From positions 2,698,001 to 2,762,000 of the forward strand of contig NZ_CP059400.1 of the NCBI RefSeq assembly GCF_014109805.1: a DNA stretch of 64,000 nt, read 5' to 3'. Position numbers and translations under genes: made by a program. Below the pieces are notes generated by a model, which saw only the letters and a program-made list of their open reading frames with translations, was not told where the DNA came from and ran no database searches. Shown here piece by piece: positions 11,501 through 19,544 of this stretch (its first letter is position 1; every line of letters begins with the position of its first letter). This stretch comes from Legionella sp. PC1000 (lineage in GTDB: Bacteria > Pseudomonadota > Gammaproteobacteria > Legionellales > Legionellaceae).

Positions 11501-13735
11501 ATGCCCAGCAGCTTAAAATCAAAAGAATTATCCCAATGGACCCATGGTAATCCGGATCTCATAGCTAAACTTCTCTTCAATCTTTTTTCTTTTTTACAAT
11601 TAGAAACAAATAAGGGAAAAGATCCTAATTTGGCCTATAAAAAAGCCGCAGAAAATATTGGTAATTTTATAAGCTTATTAGGAGATCAACGCCTTCATAT
11701 TCCTCAACCAGGCAAAGCATCGGTTGATGGTTCTGCCTTGTTGGGTGCTTATTTACGCTTGGGAGTTACACTTAACGACAAACCTATCGTTGAATTAAGT
11801 GAAGAGCAAATCGAAGCAGTACATACTTTTGTTAAACCATTAATCCCTGAAGGTTTTACACCAAAGCAATTTTTTGATGGTATCGAAGGATCTCCATCCA
11901 AAAAACATGCAGCAATATTAAAACTTCTAATATTTAAAGGCATTTCTCCTGAACATAAAGATGAAATGTTCAAAGGCAAATATGCTGAAAAAGTAAATAC
12001 CCTCCTTGATTCCGTCCTTAACTTGGTTGACTTCATGCGAACTCCTTTTAGCGTCTTAGTCTTAGAGGAAAAAGCGGCTGTAGCTGCAGCAAAAAAATTA
12101 GGTAAGGAGAATGCACAGACCTCTGGAATAGATTTACAATGGACTTCCATGTACAAAGCCATTGAGCGAAGCCTGCAAGATATTATCAATTTAAAAAAAG
12201 GCAGTGCAGAAAAAGCAGAAAAGTTTCTTCAAGAAATAAAGCCATCTTTGACTCAATGTCAACAATGCTTTGGAATAGCCAATACTCGTTATGAAGTACA
12301 AAAAGAATATGCCGCAGAAACCAAAAAGCGCGAGGAAGACCTCAGTGAAACCTTTAAATCGCTTGGGTTTCCGGATGGAAATCCAGCGAAAATCGCTCAC
12401 TATATTAGTGAATTCAGGCAAAGTCTTATAGGAAAAGAACCTGAAAAAGCTGAAGCAATAAAAATCATGACATTGAAACAACTTATCAATACTTATGCTG
12501 CTCAATGGCAAGCTGCTTTAGATAAGATAAAAAGAGATTTAGCTTCTTCTAAAGAAGAAGTACAAAAGACAAAGGATACTTTACAACAAAAAGAGTCTGC
12601 TTTATTTGAGTCCGATAACCAGCTACAAAGTCTCCGGTTACAATATGAAACGCTTAAACTTAAATCAGATGAGGCAGGTAGAGAATTTGAGCGCCAAAGT
12701 TCAGAGCTTGCACGGTTAAAGAAGGTTGAATCCACTTCGAAACAAACAATCAAGGAACTAGAACTAGCAATACAAACAACTCAGAAAGATCAACAAATAA
12801 ATACCACTTTAGAACAGTTGGAAAAGCAATTACGTATTGCCAAAAAAGAAAATGAACAGTTAAGAAGCAAAGTAAGTCTTGCGCAAAAACACGAACAAAC
12901 CCTTCTTGAACTTCAAAAGCAATTAGAAGACTTACGGAAAGACAATGAGTCATTGCACCGTCAACTCGAAGCAAAGAAACAAACTACTAAACCAACGAGT
13001 GAGGTCCCATCTGAAGTGTCTCAACTTAAAGCTCAGTTGGAGTCTTTGCACCGGGAAAATGACTCTTTACGTCAAACATCTCCCGAAGTAGATAAACGAT
13101 CCAAGGCTTCATCCAGTGGTGTTCAATCCGAAGTATCTATGCTTCGTTCTCAGCTAAAATTGTTGCGGATAGAAAATAATAAACTCAGAGAAGAGTTAAG
13201 CAACGTAAAACCACCCCTACCTAAATTAGTACCTAAATTGCCTGATTTAGGTATAAAGGCTGATTTATTAATCGCCCTTGGAGAACTACGTTTAAATAAG
13301 GGAGATAGGATCAGGATGAGAGATACAATAATTGCAAGTAAAGAAGAGAAACAGTTATCAGATATTGGCACTGAAATTAAACGTTTGCAGAAGATTAATG
13401 AGTTTATTGAAACTATCAATAAAGGAATTTTGGAGCGAGCTGGATTTTTCTCTTCTGATCCCTATAAGAAAACGAAAGCAATTGAAACCGCTTTCCAAGA
13501 ATTATCTGTTGATGATAAATATAAACTAGCTACATTATCTGAAGAAAAGATCAATGAGGAATTAAGCAAGGAAAATGGAGAGGAAACTGATATCGGAAAA
13601 TTCCTTAAAGCCATTCATCATAAAAGAGGGTTTATCGCGATTCACCAAGCAACAAGTTTTACCTTCTTTAAGAGCAATATTGGCAATCTAGATAAAGAGT
13701 TACAACATATTAATTCGCCAATACAGGTCCTTTAA
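11501..13735 (+). CDS. 744-aa coiled-coil protein, candidate Dot/Icm effector
   Basis: I do not recognise a named family. Residues 1-330 are mainly helical without a signal peptide or membrane helix. Residues about 330-568 form a long heptad-rich coiled coil containing four related units of the type QLxxLxxENxxLR: about 441-456, 471-489, 504-525 and 543-564. A Pro-rich hinge (571-582) leads to a helical C-terminal domain (583-744). A cytosolic, Glu/Lys-rich coiled-coil protein standing alone in a Legionella genome is often a Dot/Icm substrate, and EELSKENGEE at 686-695 resembles a Glu-rich secretion stretch, although it is some 50 residues from the C-terminus. Effector status is inference. 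Confidence 0.65.
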   Translation: MPSSLKSKELSQWTHGNPDLIAKLLFNLFSFLQLETNKGKDPNLAYKKAAENIGNFISLLGDQRLHIPQPGKASVDGSALLGAYLRLGVTLNDKPIVELSEEQIEAVHTFVKPLIPEGFTPKQFFDGIEGSPSKKHAAILKLLIFKGISPEHKDEMFKGKYAEKVNTLLDSVLNLVDFMRTPFSVLVLEEKAAVAAAKKLGKENAQTSGIDLQWTSMYKAIERSLQDIINLKKGSAEKAEKFLQEIKPSLTQCQQCFGIANTRYEVQKEYAAETKKREEDLSETFKSLGFPDGNPAKIAHYISEFRQSLIGKEPEKAEAIKIMTLKQLINTYAAQWQAALDKIKRDLASSKEEVQKTKDTLQQKESALFESDNQLQSLRLQYETLKLKSDEAGREFERQSSELARLKKVESTSKQTIKELELAIQTTQKDQQINTTLEQLEKQLRIAKKENEQLRSKVSLAQKHEQTLLELQKQLEDLRKDNESLHRQLEAKKQTTKPTSEVPSEVSQLKAQLESLHRENDSLRQTSPEVDKRSKASSSGVQSEVSMLRSQLKLLRIENNKLREELSNVKPPLPKLVPKLPDLGIKADLLIALGELRLNKGDRIRMRDTIIASKEEKQLSDIGTEIKRLQKINEFIETINKGILERAGFFSSDPYKKTKAIETAFQELSVDDKYKLATLSEEKINEELSKENGEETDIGKFLKAIHHKRGFIAIHQATSFTFFKSNIGNLDKELQHINSPIQVL

Positions 13736-13754
13736 ATAATTTAATTCACTACAA

Positions 13755-13796
13755 TGTGTCGCTGCTGTAATAATTAACACTTACAGCAGTGACATA
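13755..13796. terminator. Strong hairpin between convergent genes
   Basis: The stem 13757-13770 / 13781-13794 has 14 pairs (one G-T) around a 10-nt loop, and two more weak pairs extend it. It sits between the end of the coiled-coil gene (13735) and the end of the comEA-like gene (13827), so it could stop transcription from both sides. No clear T-run follows. Confidence 0.5.
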
Positions 13797-13826
13797 CAAA
13801 AATAAACCGCTGACTCGGTATGGCTT

Positions 13827-14156
13827 TTATTCTATCCTATTAACAACAAACACTTGATTCAATTTATCTCGATTCGCAGTCACAAAATGTTGACCCAGGC
13901 CCTTCACTTCAGCAAGCTCTTCTAAAGATTTAAATCCATGATGGCTTTTACGATAGGCGATTATGGCTTCGGCTCGTTTCTTTCCTATGCCTTTAACCGA
14001 ACCGGTAAGCATGGATAAATCAGCAGTATTCAGATCAATTTTATGAAGTACTACAGGAGGCTTTTTCAGGTTCGAATTTTCTTTAGCAATGACTGCATGA
14101 GCAGATAGAGTAATTACAGATAATGACAATACAGCAGCAATAAATTTTGCTTTCAT
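13827..14156 (-). CDS. ComEA-like helix-hairpin-helix DNA-binding protein
   Basis: 109 residues with a signal peptide (cleavage near AHAVIA) and a tandem HhH domain: IDLNTADLSML, then VKGIGKKRAEAIIAYR and VKGLGQHFV, the consensus of periplasmic ComEA. ComEA binds incoming double-stranded DNA in the periplasm and ratchets it through the outer membrane during natural transformation. AGGAG precedes the ATG. It is a single gene, and no other competence gene is nearby. Other small secreted HhH proteins share the fold, but the layout fits ComEA well. Confidence 0.85.
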   Translation of the reverse strand: MKAKFIAAVLSLSVITLSAHAVIAKENSNLKKPPVVLHKIDLNTADLSMLTGSVKGIGKKRAEAIIAYRKSHHGFKSLEELAEVKGLGQHFVTANRDKLNQVFVVNRIE

Positions 14157-14384
14157 AATTTTCTCCTAATTGTTGGACTAGATGGCTCATTCCAGAGCCG
14201 AACAAAGTATCCCAAGAATTGAGCGCACTGTCGAGAGTTTTTTAATTTTTTTATCTTATTTCAATGAGTAACAAAAAAATTGAAGATTAATAATATTCTG
14301 TTCACCTAAGCATGAGATTTGTTTTGGAATAATTGAGAGTAAAAACATGCGATAATATTAAAACTTGTTTCACTGCCTGATGAG

Positions 14385-14449
14385 TCGTCAGTTTTTGATA
14401 AGAAACCTTCACTATTTTTTCGCCTACTTACTGCGCTTTATGCGCAGTA
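14385..14449 (+). repeat. Dispersed repeat ending in a palindrome
   Basis: TCGTCAGTTTTTGATAAG through CGCCTAC to the palindrome TACTGCGC-TTTAT-GCGCAGTA (14429-14449, perfect 8-bp stem). The 5' part aligns with the minus strand of 7473-7533. Confidence 0.75.
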
Positions 14450-14508
14450 TCCAGAACAAATACTTTTCTATACTTTTGGGTGCTGTTGCCCAAGCAAAAT
14501 CTCATGGA

Positions 14509-14529
14509 TACCGCGCATAAAGCGCGGTA
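14509..14529. repeat. Interspersed palindrome TACCGCGC-ATAAA-GCGCGGTA
   Basis: Identical in sequence to the core at 7445-7465. It faces the palindrome at 14429-14449 in opposite orientation, with TATCCAG after one and TGGATA before the other, forming a roughly 100-bp two-headed unit like a BIME. Confidence 0.85.
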
Positions 14530-14610
14530 CGTAAGGAGTTATATAAAATACGTAGGGAATTATATAAATATATAGTGAGTTATATAAAATACGCAGGGAG
14601 TTATATAAGA
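14528..14610 (+). repeat. Four tandem ~21-bp repeats
   Basis: Units at 14528-14548, 14549-14568, 14569-14589 and 14590-14610 share the pattern TACGyAGGGAGTTATATAAAA with a few changes; the second is one base shorter. They abut the palindrome at 14509-14529, whose last two bases start the first unit. Confidence 0.85.
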
Positions 14611-14646
14611 ATAGGAGCAAACATTCCGAACTCTTATACTGAAATA

Positions 14647-16050
14647 TTACGATGCATGATAAAGCACATAAGCTACGCTTGCAGTTAATTTTTTTACCAT
14701 ATCCAAATGCAAGAACTCATTAGGGCCGTGGGCATTGGAATGAGGTCCCAAAACACCGGTAATCATAAATTGTGCATCGGGAAATTTCTTTCCTAACATT
14801 CCCATAAAAGGAATAGTCCCACCTTCTCCCAAATAGGCAGCAGGCTTACCATAGTAAGTCATTGATGCCGCATCAGCAGCCTTTTCCAACCAGGAAGCAA
14901 GCTTAGGTGCATTCCATCCAGGGGAGGCATCACCCATCTTAAAACTCACTTTGGCATGATAAGGAGTTTCTTCAGTTAAGGCATTGTGCATCGCTGTTGC
15001 GGCAATCTCAGGATCTACCAAAGGCGGCAGCCGCATGGATAATTTTAATGCCGTTTGTGGCCGCAGAACATTTCCTGCATCTTCTATAGCAGGAAATCCA
15101 TTGGCACCAGTAACCGTCAATGCAGGTCTCCAACTTCGATTCAGAATCAATTCCTTTCTATCTATGGTTACTGGTTCAACCCCTTTATGGAACGGAAACT
15201 CTGTATAAACAGAATCCCCTAGCACCTGGGCACACTGTGCTGCCTGGCGTGTTCTTTCTTCTGGAATGTCGCAATACAACTCAGGTAGTTTCACCTCTCC
15301 TGAAACTTCGTCTTCAATACGACTAATTAATTGCCGAGCAACTCGGAAACTGTCAGCAACGATACCACTCGCCGCCCCCGAATGAACGCCCTCACGAATC
15401 ACCTCAACCGATAACTCGCCCACTAAATTGCCGCGTAAGGAAGTAGTCATCCATAATTGTTCATAATTACCTGCGCCAGAATCAAGACAAATAACTAACT
15501 TGGGTTTGCCAATCCTGTCATTTAGCAGTTCAATGTAATAAGGTAGATCATAACTGCCACTCTCTTCACATGCTTCAATAATCAAAACACAGCGGGGAAA
15601 AGGTAATCCTTGCTTCTGTAACGCGCAAATCGCGGTTAATGAAGCATAGGCGGCATAACCATCATCTGCAGCACCGCGACCATATAAGCGTCCATTTTTT
15701 AACACGGGTTTCCATGGATGCAAATCTTCATTCCATCCGGACATTTCTGGCTGTTTATCAAGATGACCATACAACAAAACAGTTTCATCAATTACGCCAG
15801 GAACTTCAATGAAAATTAATGGAGTACGCCCTTTTAACCGCATAATTTCCAGCATCATTCCTTTCGGCCCATGCGCCTTACACCAATTGGCAATATGGGA
15901 AACCGCCTGCTCCATTAATCCATGCTCCTGCCATTTAGGATCAAAATGAGGTGATTTATTGGGAATTCTAATATAGTCACATAAACTGGGAATGATTTTC
16001 TCTTCCCATTGACAACAAACAAAGTCATACAATGCTTGCGGATTGAACAT
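14647..16050 (-). CDS. M20 family metallopeptidase (dipeptidase-like)
   Basis: 467 residues. Zinc-site motifs are LLYGHLDKQPEM (His-x-Asp) and GRGAADDGY, followed by EACEESGSYDLP with the Glu pair, and a C-terminal GPHSNAHGPNEF with the last ligand His. This is the ArgE/DapE/CPG2 family, and within it resembles broad M20 dipeptidases of about 460 residues. The ATG at 16050 is chosen because GAGGAG lies 7 nt before it; the frame extends nine codons further. It overlaps the end of murG by 26 bp and closes a four-gene operon with the antiporter, nadC and murG. The substrate is unknown; recycling of muropeptide-derived dipeptides is only a guess from context. Confidence 0.85.
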   Translation of the reverse strand: MFNPQALYDFVCCQWEEKIIPSLCDYIRIPNKSPHFDPKWQEHGLMEQAVSHIANWCKAHGPKGMMLEIMRLKGRTPLIFIEVPGVIDETVLLYGHLDKQPEMSGWNEDLHPWKPVLKNGRLYGRGAADDGYAAYASLTAICALQKQGLPFPRCVLIIEACEESGSYDLPYYIELLNDRIGKPKLVICLDSGAGNYEQLWMTTSLRGNLVGELSVEVIREGVHSGAASGIVADSFRVARQLISRIEDEVSGEVKLPELYCDIPEERTRQAAQCAQVLGDSVYTEFPFHKGVEPVTIDRKELILNRSWRPALTVTGANGFPAIEDAGNVLRPQTALKLSMRLPPLVDPEIAATAMHNALTEETPYHAKVSFKMGDASPGWNAPKLASWLEKAADAASMTYYGKPAAYLGEGGTIPFMGMLGKKFPDAQFMITGVLGPHSNAHGPNEFLHLDMVKKLTASVAYVLYHAS

Positions 16051-17116
16051 GAACTTGCTCCTCAATAATAGATACAATATGATCCGTGGCTGACTTAATA
16101 TTTAGGGCATCGATTTTGTTTCTGATATCCTCTTTACTATTCTCCAGTTCATATAGTGTTTGCAGTAAAGTATCTATATTCAAAGATCGATCTTCAATCA
16201 CGAGACTAATACCTAATTTTTGAAAATATCGAGCATTTTGGATTTGATCTCCTCGACTTACCTCTGCCGGTAAAGGAATTAAAATATGAGGTTTACCCAA
16301 AGCTAAGATTTCATATAGAGAATTGGCTCCAGCACGTGAAACTACTACAGATGCCGCAGCAAACAAATGCGCTAATTCTTCATTAACATATTCAAATTGT
16401 CTGTACCCTCTCTGATCAACAAGGGAAGGCTCTAATTTTCCTTTTCCACAGATGTGAATGACTTGATATTTTTTTGTTAATTGAGACAAAGCCTCACGAA
16501 TAGTACGGTTGATAGAGCCAGCCCCTAAGCTACCACCTATAGCCAAAAGACAGGGCTTATCTGCATTAAATCCACATAACTCTAGTCCATGGTCACTGTC
16601 ACCAGTAAATAACTGATCACGAATAGGAGTGCCGGTTATTTCTATTTTATCTTGTTTTTTAAAATGTTTTTTCCCCGCTTCAAAAGTCAAACATATTTTA
16701 TTAACAAAAGGAAAACAGAGTCGATTGGCAAGTCCGGGACTCATATCAGATTCATGCGCAACAACAGGAATCCGATTTAACCAAGCACCCACTACCACTG
16801 GAAATGCAACAAAACCCCCTTTAGAAAAAATCACGTCAGGTTTTAATTTATAAAGAAAGAAAAAGGATTGTACGATACCCAGAAGGATTTTAAATGGATC
16901 CAATAAATTTTTAAAACTCAAATATCGACGTAATTTACCACTGCTTATCCCCCAAAATGGGATTTTAAGTGGCTCTATCATCTGTTTTTCAATACCATGA
17001 GCCGAACCAATATAGGCGATTTCCCAACCTTTATGGCTAAATTCTTTAATCAACGCCAGGTTAGGCGCCACATGCCCTGCTGTACCTCCCCCTGTAAAAA
17101 TAATCATTGGCATCAT
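16025..17116 (-). CDS. murG: MurG-type UDP-GlcNAc transferase, Firmicutes-like
   Basis: 363 residues with the MurG architecture: TGGGTAGHVAPNLAL loop at the N-terminus, HESDMSPGLANR, the C-terminal GGSLGAGSINRTIREAL and SRAGANSLYEILALGKPHILIPLP with the UDP-GlcNAc site. MurG converts lipid I to lipid II at the inner face of the membrane. The phrases IGSAHGIEKQMIE and SSGKLRRYLSFKNLLDPF are those I associate with Clostridium/Bacillus MurG, not with E. coli MurG. It is not in a dcw cluster; it overlaps nadC by 4 bp (ATGA) and the M20 gene by 26 bp. It may be a second MurG or a glycosyltransferase of altered role. Confidence 0.75.
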   Translation of the reverse strand: MMPMIIFTGGGTAGHVAPNLALIKEFSHKGWEIAYIGSAHGIEKQMIEPLKIPFWGISSGKLRRYLSFKNLLDPFKILLGIVQSFFFLYKLKPDVIFSKGGFVAFPVVVGAWLNRIPVVAHESDMSPGLANRLCFPFVNKICLTFEAGKKHFKKQDKIEITGTPIRDQLFTGDSDHGLELCGFNADKPCLLAIGGSLGAGSINRTIREALSQLTKKYQVIHICGKGKLEPSLVDQRGYRQFEYVNEELAHLFAAASVVVSRAGANSLYEILALGKPHILIPLPAEVSRGDQIQNARYFQKLGISLVIEDRSLNIDTLLQTLYELENSKEDIRNKIDALNIKSATDHIVSIIEEQVHVQSASIV

Positions 17117-17955
17117 AAAATTTTCCTAATTAGTAAACTTAAGTCTATGGCTTGAATTGATTTGGTAATGGCACCAACAGAGATGAAATCAACACCTAAT
17201 TGGGCTATTGCAGCAATATTTTCCAGCGTAACTCCGCCAGAAACTTCTAAAGTACAATGTTTTGGTTGATTCATCCTAACTGCCTTTTCAAGCATGTCCT
17301 GACTAAAATTATCCAACATGATTCGATCAGGGTGAGCACAAATTGCTTCACGCAACTCATCCAGAGTTTCGACTTCTACTTCAATTAAAACATTCTTTTG
17401 GTCCTTTCTTGCCAAAGCAACCGCCTTTGCTACTGAACCACAAGCTTTAATATGATTTTCTTTAATTAAAACAGCATCATAAAGTCCCATACGATGATTA
17501 AAACCGCCTCCACACGTAACCGCATATTTTTGTGCCGCTCTTAATCCAGGAAGCGTTTTACGCGTATCCAGTAATCGAGTTGGCGTGCCGCGAAGCTTTT
17601 CTACATAATGATGCGTTTGAGTTGCGGTAGCTGAAAGAGTTTGTAAAAAATTTAATGCAGTACGCTCGCCCGTTAAAATATTTTTTGCTGAGCCATATAA
17701 AGTACATAGAGTAGATGGGGCAGGCAACCATTCACCTTCAGCAACTTGCCACTCGACGTTGATTTGATCATCAAGTTGATTGAATACCTCATTAACCCAA
17801 GGTTGACCACAGACTACCATAGGCTCCCGAGAAATAATTTTTGCTTCGGCCTGGAGATGGGCAGATAATAAAGTTGCAGTCACATCCCCATCCCCTACAT
17901 CCTCATGTAATGCACGTGTTACCTCGGCTTCTATGTGTAAAGAAGTTTTATTCAT
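17113..17955 (-). CDS. nadC: Quinolinate phosphoribosyltransferase (NadC)
   Basis: 280 residues. It makes nicotinate mononucleotide from quinolinate and PRPP, the step after NadB and NadA. Family motifs visible are EDVGDGDVTATLL, ERTALNFLQTLSATAT, LLDTRKTLPGLRAAQKYAV, GGGFNHRMGLYDAVLIKENH and EVEVETLDEL. The frame opens eight codons earlier, but the ATG at 17955 begins just after the antiporter stop and matches the family N-terminus. The 3' end overlaps murG. nadB and nadA lie 8-10 kb away on the other strand. Confidence 0.95.
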   Translation of the reverse strand: MNKTSLHIEAEVTRALHEDVGDGDVTATLLSAHLQAEAKIISREPMVVCGQPWVNEVFNQLDDQINVEWQVAEGEWLPAPSTLCTLYGSAKNILTGERTALNFLQTLSATATQTHHYVEKLRGTPTRLLDTRKTLPGLRAAQKYAVTCGGGFNHRMGLYDAVLIKENHIKACGSVAKAVALARKDQKNVLIEVEVETLDELREAICAHPDRIMLDNFSQDMLEKAVRMNQPKHCTLEVSGGVTLENIAAIAQLGVDFISVGAITKSIQAIDLSLLIRKIL

Positions 17956-17956
17956 C

Positions 17957-19390
17957 TTATTTTCTATCCTTCTTCGCATAGCGTGCTTTTAATAAAATAG
18001 GCGCAATAAAAGTGGTCACCATAACCATTAAAACAATTGCAGAAAATAAATCATCCGACATAACCCCCAAAGTCCGACCTATAGAAGCGAAAACTAATCC
18101 CACTTCGCCGCGAGGTAACATCCCCATACCAATGAGCAATCGATCATCTGAAGCACGTGCCCCATAGCCACTGAGTAATTTGCCAATCACCGCCGCGATG
18201 ATTAAACCACATGCTAAAATAATTACATTCCAATGATAAAAGCTTTCTAATTTAACTTGAATGCCGATCACAATAAAAAACATAGGAGCCAAAATGGATT
18301 CTAATGGCGATAATAAATGATAAATACTGCGATTTTCTTGTTGAGTCAGAGGTATACCATCAAAATAATCATCATGAAGAATTACCCCAGCAGTAAATGC
18401 ACCAATAATTGTTGCAAGTTGCAGCACTGAAGCGAGCCAAGAAAGAGTCATGATAAATATAAAGGAAATAAATAATTTTGCTTCCCAAGGCTCAAGAAAA
18501 CGGAAAAAATGAATTGCTTTGCGCAAAACAATCGGACCTAAATATAAAGAGCCTGCAAAAAATAACAGCGCACTCACAATAATGCGTAGCACAACCATCA
18601 TATCTACAACGCCACTAATTACTAAAGAACTGACCACAGCTAATATTATTAGACCTAATACATCATCCAACATTGCCGCACCTAAAATAATTTTTGCTTC
18701 CCGGGTACGTAATTTTTTCATTTCAGAAAGTACCCGTGCAGTAATTCCTATACTGGTTGCACTAAGCGTCGCTGCAATAAATAAATCGACCTGATAAGAT
18801 CCATTAGGCATAAATGTATAAGCTACGCCAAAACCCAGAAGCATGGGCGCAATTACGCCAATTAAGGCGACAAAAAGTGAATCGCGGCCTGTATGTTTCA
18901 TTTCCTCTATTGAACTTTCCAAACCAACCATAAATAGAAGAAAAATGACTCCATATCGCGAAAAAATGTCAACAATATAAGCAATTTTCAAAAAATCAGC
19001 ACCGTGAGGCCCACTTAAAGCATCAACAACTTGCTGTGAATAATTTGGATTAGGAATAACTGAAGTAACCGCCTGATTTAAAGGTACCCCTTCAAGTATT
19101 TGTCTCACTGCATCAAAAATTGCAGAGCCTTCGCGTAGCAAAATAGCTAATGGGAATCCGTAATAATAGAATAAATTGCCAATAAGAATTCCTATCAGCA
19201 ATTCACCAAGGACGCTGGGTTGATGGATACGTCGTGCCGTATAACGACCAATAATTGCAAAGAAGAAAATAGTAGTCACGCCAAGTAACACAAACGCAAT
19301 GGGATCAGCATGAATTGGCTGCTCAGCAGAGGCAAAAACCATAGCAGGATATATTCCTGCAATAAGAAGCCACCATTTTAAATGCTGCAT
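17957..19390 (-). CDS. CPA2-family cation:proton antiporter
   Basis: 477 residues with a predicted signal-like N-terminus and about 12-13 membrane helices. The motifs HQPSVLGELLIGILIGN, GLESSIEEMKHTGRDSL, TATSIGITARVL and LDDVLGLIILAVV are those of Na+/H+ exchanger family CPA2 (KefB/NapA/GerN). The two-Asp ion site (DD in LDDVLG) fits an electrogenic Na+/H+ antiporter. There is no C-terminal TrkA/RCK domain. It heads the operon with nadC, murG and the M20 peptidase, separated from nadC by one base. Confidence 0.85.
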   Translation of the reverse strand: MQHLKWWLLIAGIYPAMVFASAEQPIHADPIAFVLLGVTTIFFFAIIGRYTARRIHQPSVLGELLIGILIGNLFYYYGFPLAILLREGSAIFDAVRQILEGVPLNQAVTSVIPNPNYSQQVVDALSGPHGADFLKIAYIVDIFSRYGVIFLLFMVGLESSIEEMKHTGRDSLFVALIGVIAPMLLGFGVAYTFMPNGSYQVDLFIAATLSATSIGITARVLSEMKKLRTREAKIILGAAMLDDVLGLIILAVVSSLVISGVVDMMVVLRIIVSALLFFAGSLYLGPIVLRKAIHFFRFLEPWEAKLFISFIFIMTLSWLASVLQLATIIGAFTAGVILHDDYFDGIPLTQQENRSIYHLLSPLESILAPMFFIVIGIQVKLESFYHWNVIILACGLIIAAVIGKLLSGYGARASDDRLLIGMGMLPRGEVGLVFASIGRTLGVMSDDLFSAIVLMVMVTTFIAPILLKARYAKKDRK

Positions 19391-19544
19391 TACTATTTTA
19401 TACCTCGCTAAAATATTCTCTTATTGCTGAGTAAAATAGCCTTCAGCAAATTTATTCATAACTTATCAATGAATCCTTCTCCCACGTCCTGCGGCTACCG
19501 TTTGTGCCTAGACTATCGAGAAGTACCATTTATTCCATTTAATC

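Larger units (their letters stand above)
14157..14646. other. 490-bp intergenic repeat block
   Basis: No coding frame is convincing. After the comEA promoter region (14157-14380) it contains the repeat 14385-14449, an inverted pair of palindromes (14429-14449 and 14509-14529), and four tandem ~21-bp units (14528-14610). Confidence 0.7.

Noticed and set aside
11749..12189. 146-codon ORF on the minus strand inside the coiled-coil gene
   Set aside because: A shadow of the long plus-strand gene, with Ser/Cys/Phe-rich composition typical of antisense frames.
14528..14610. CRISPR or iteron-type replication origin
   Set aside because: Units are directly abutting without spacers, and no replication or partition gene is near.
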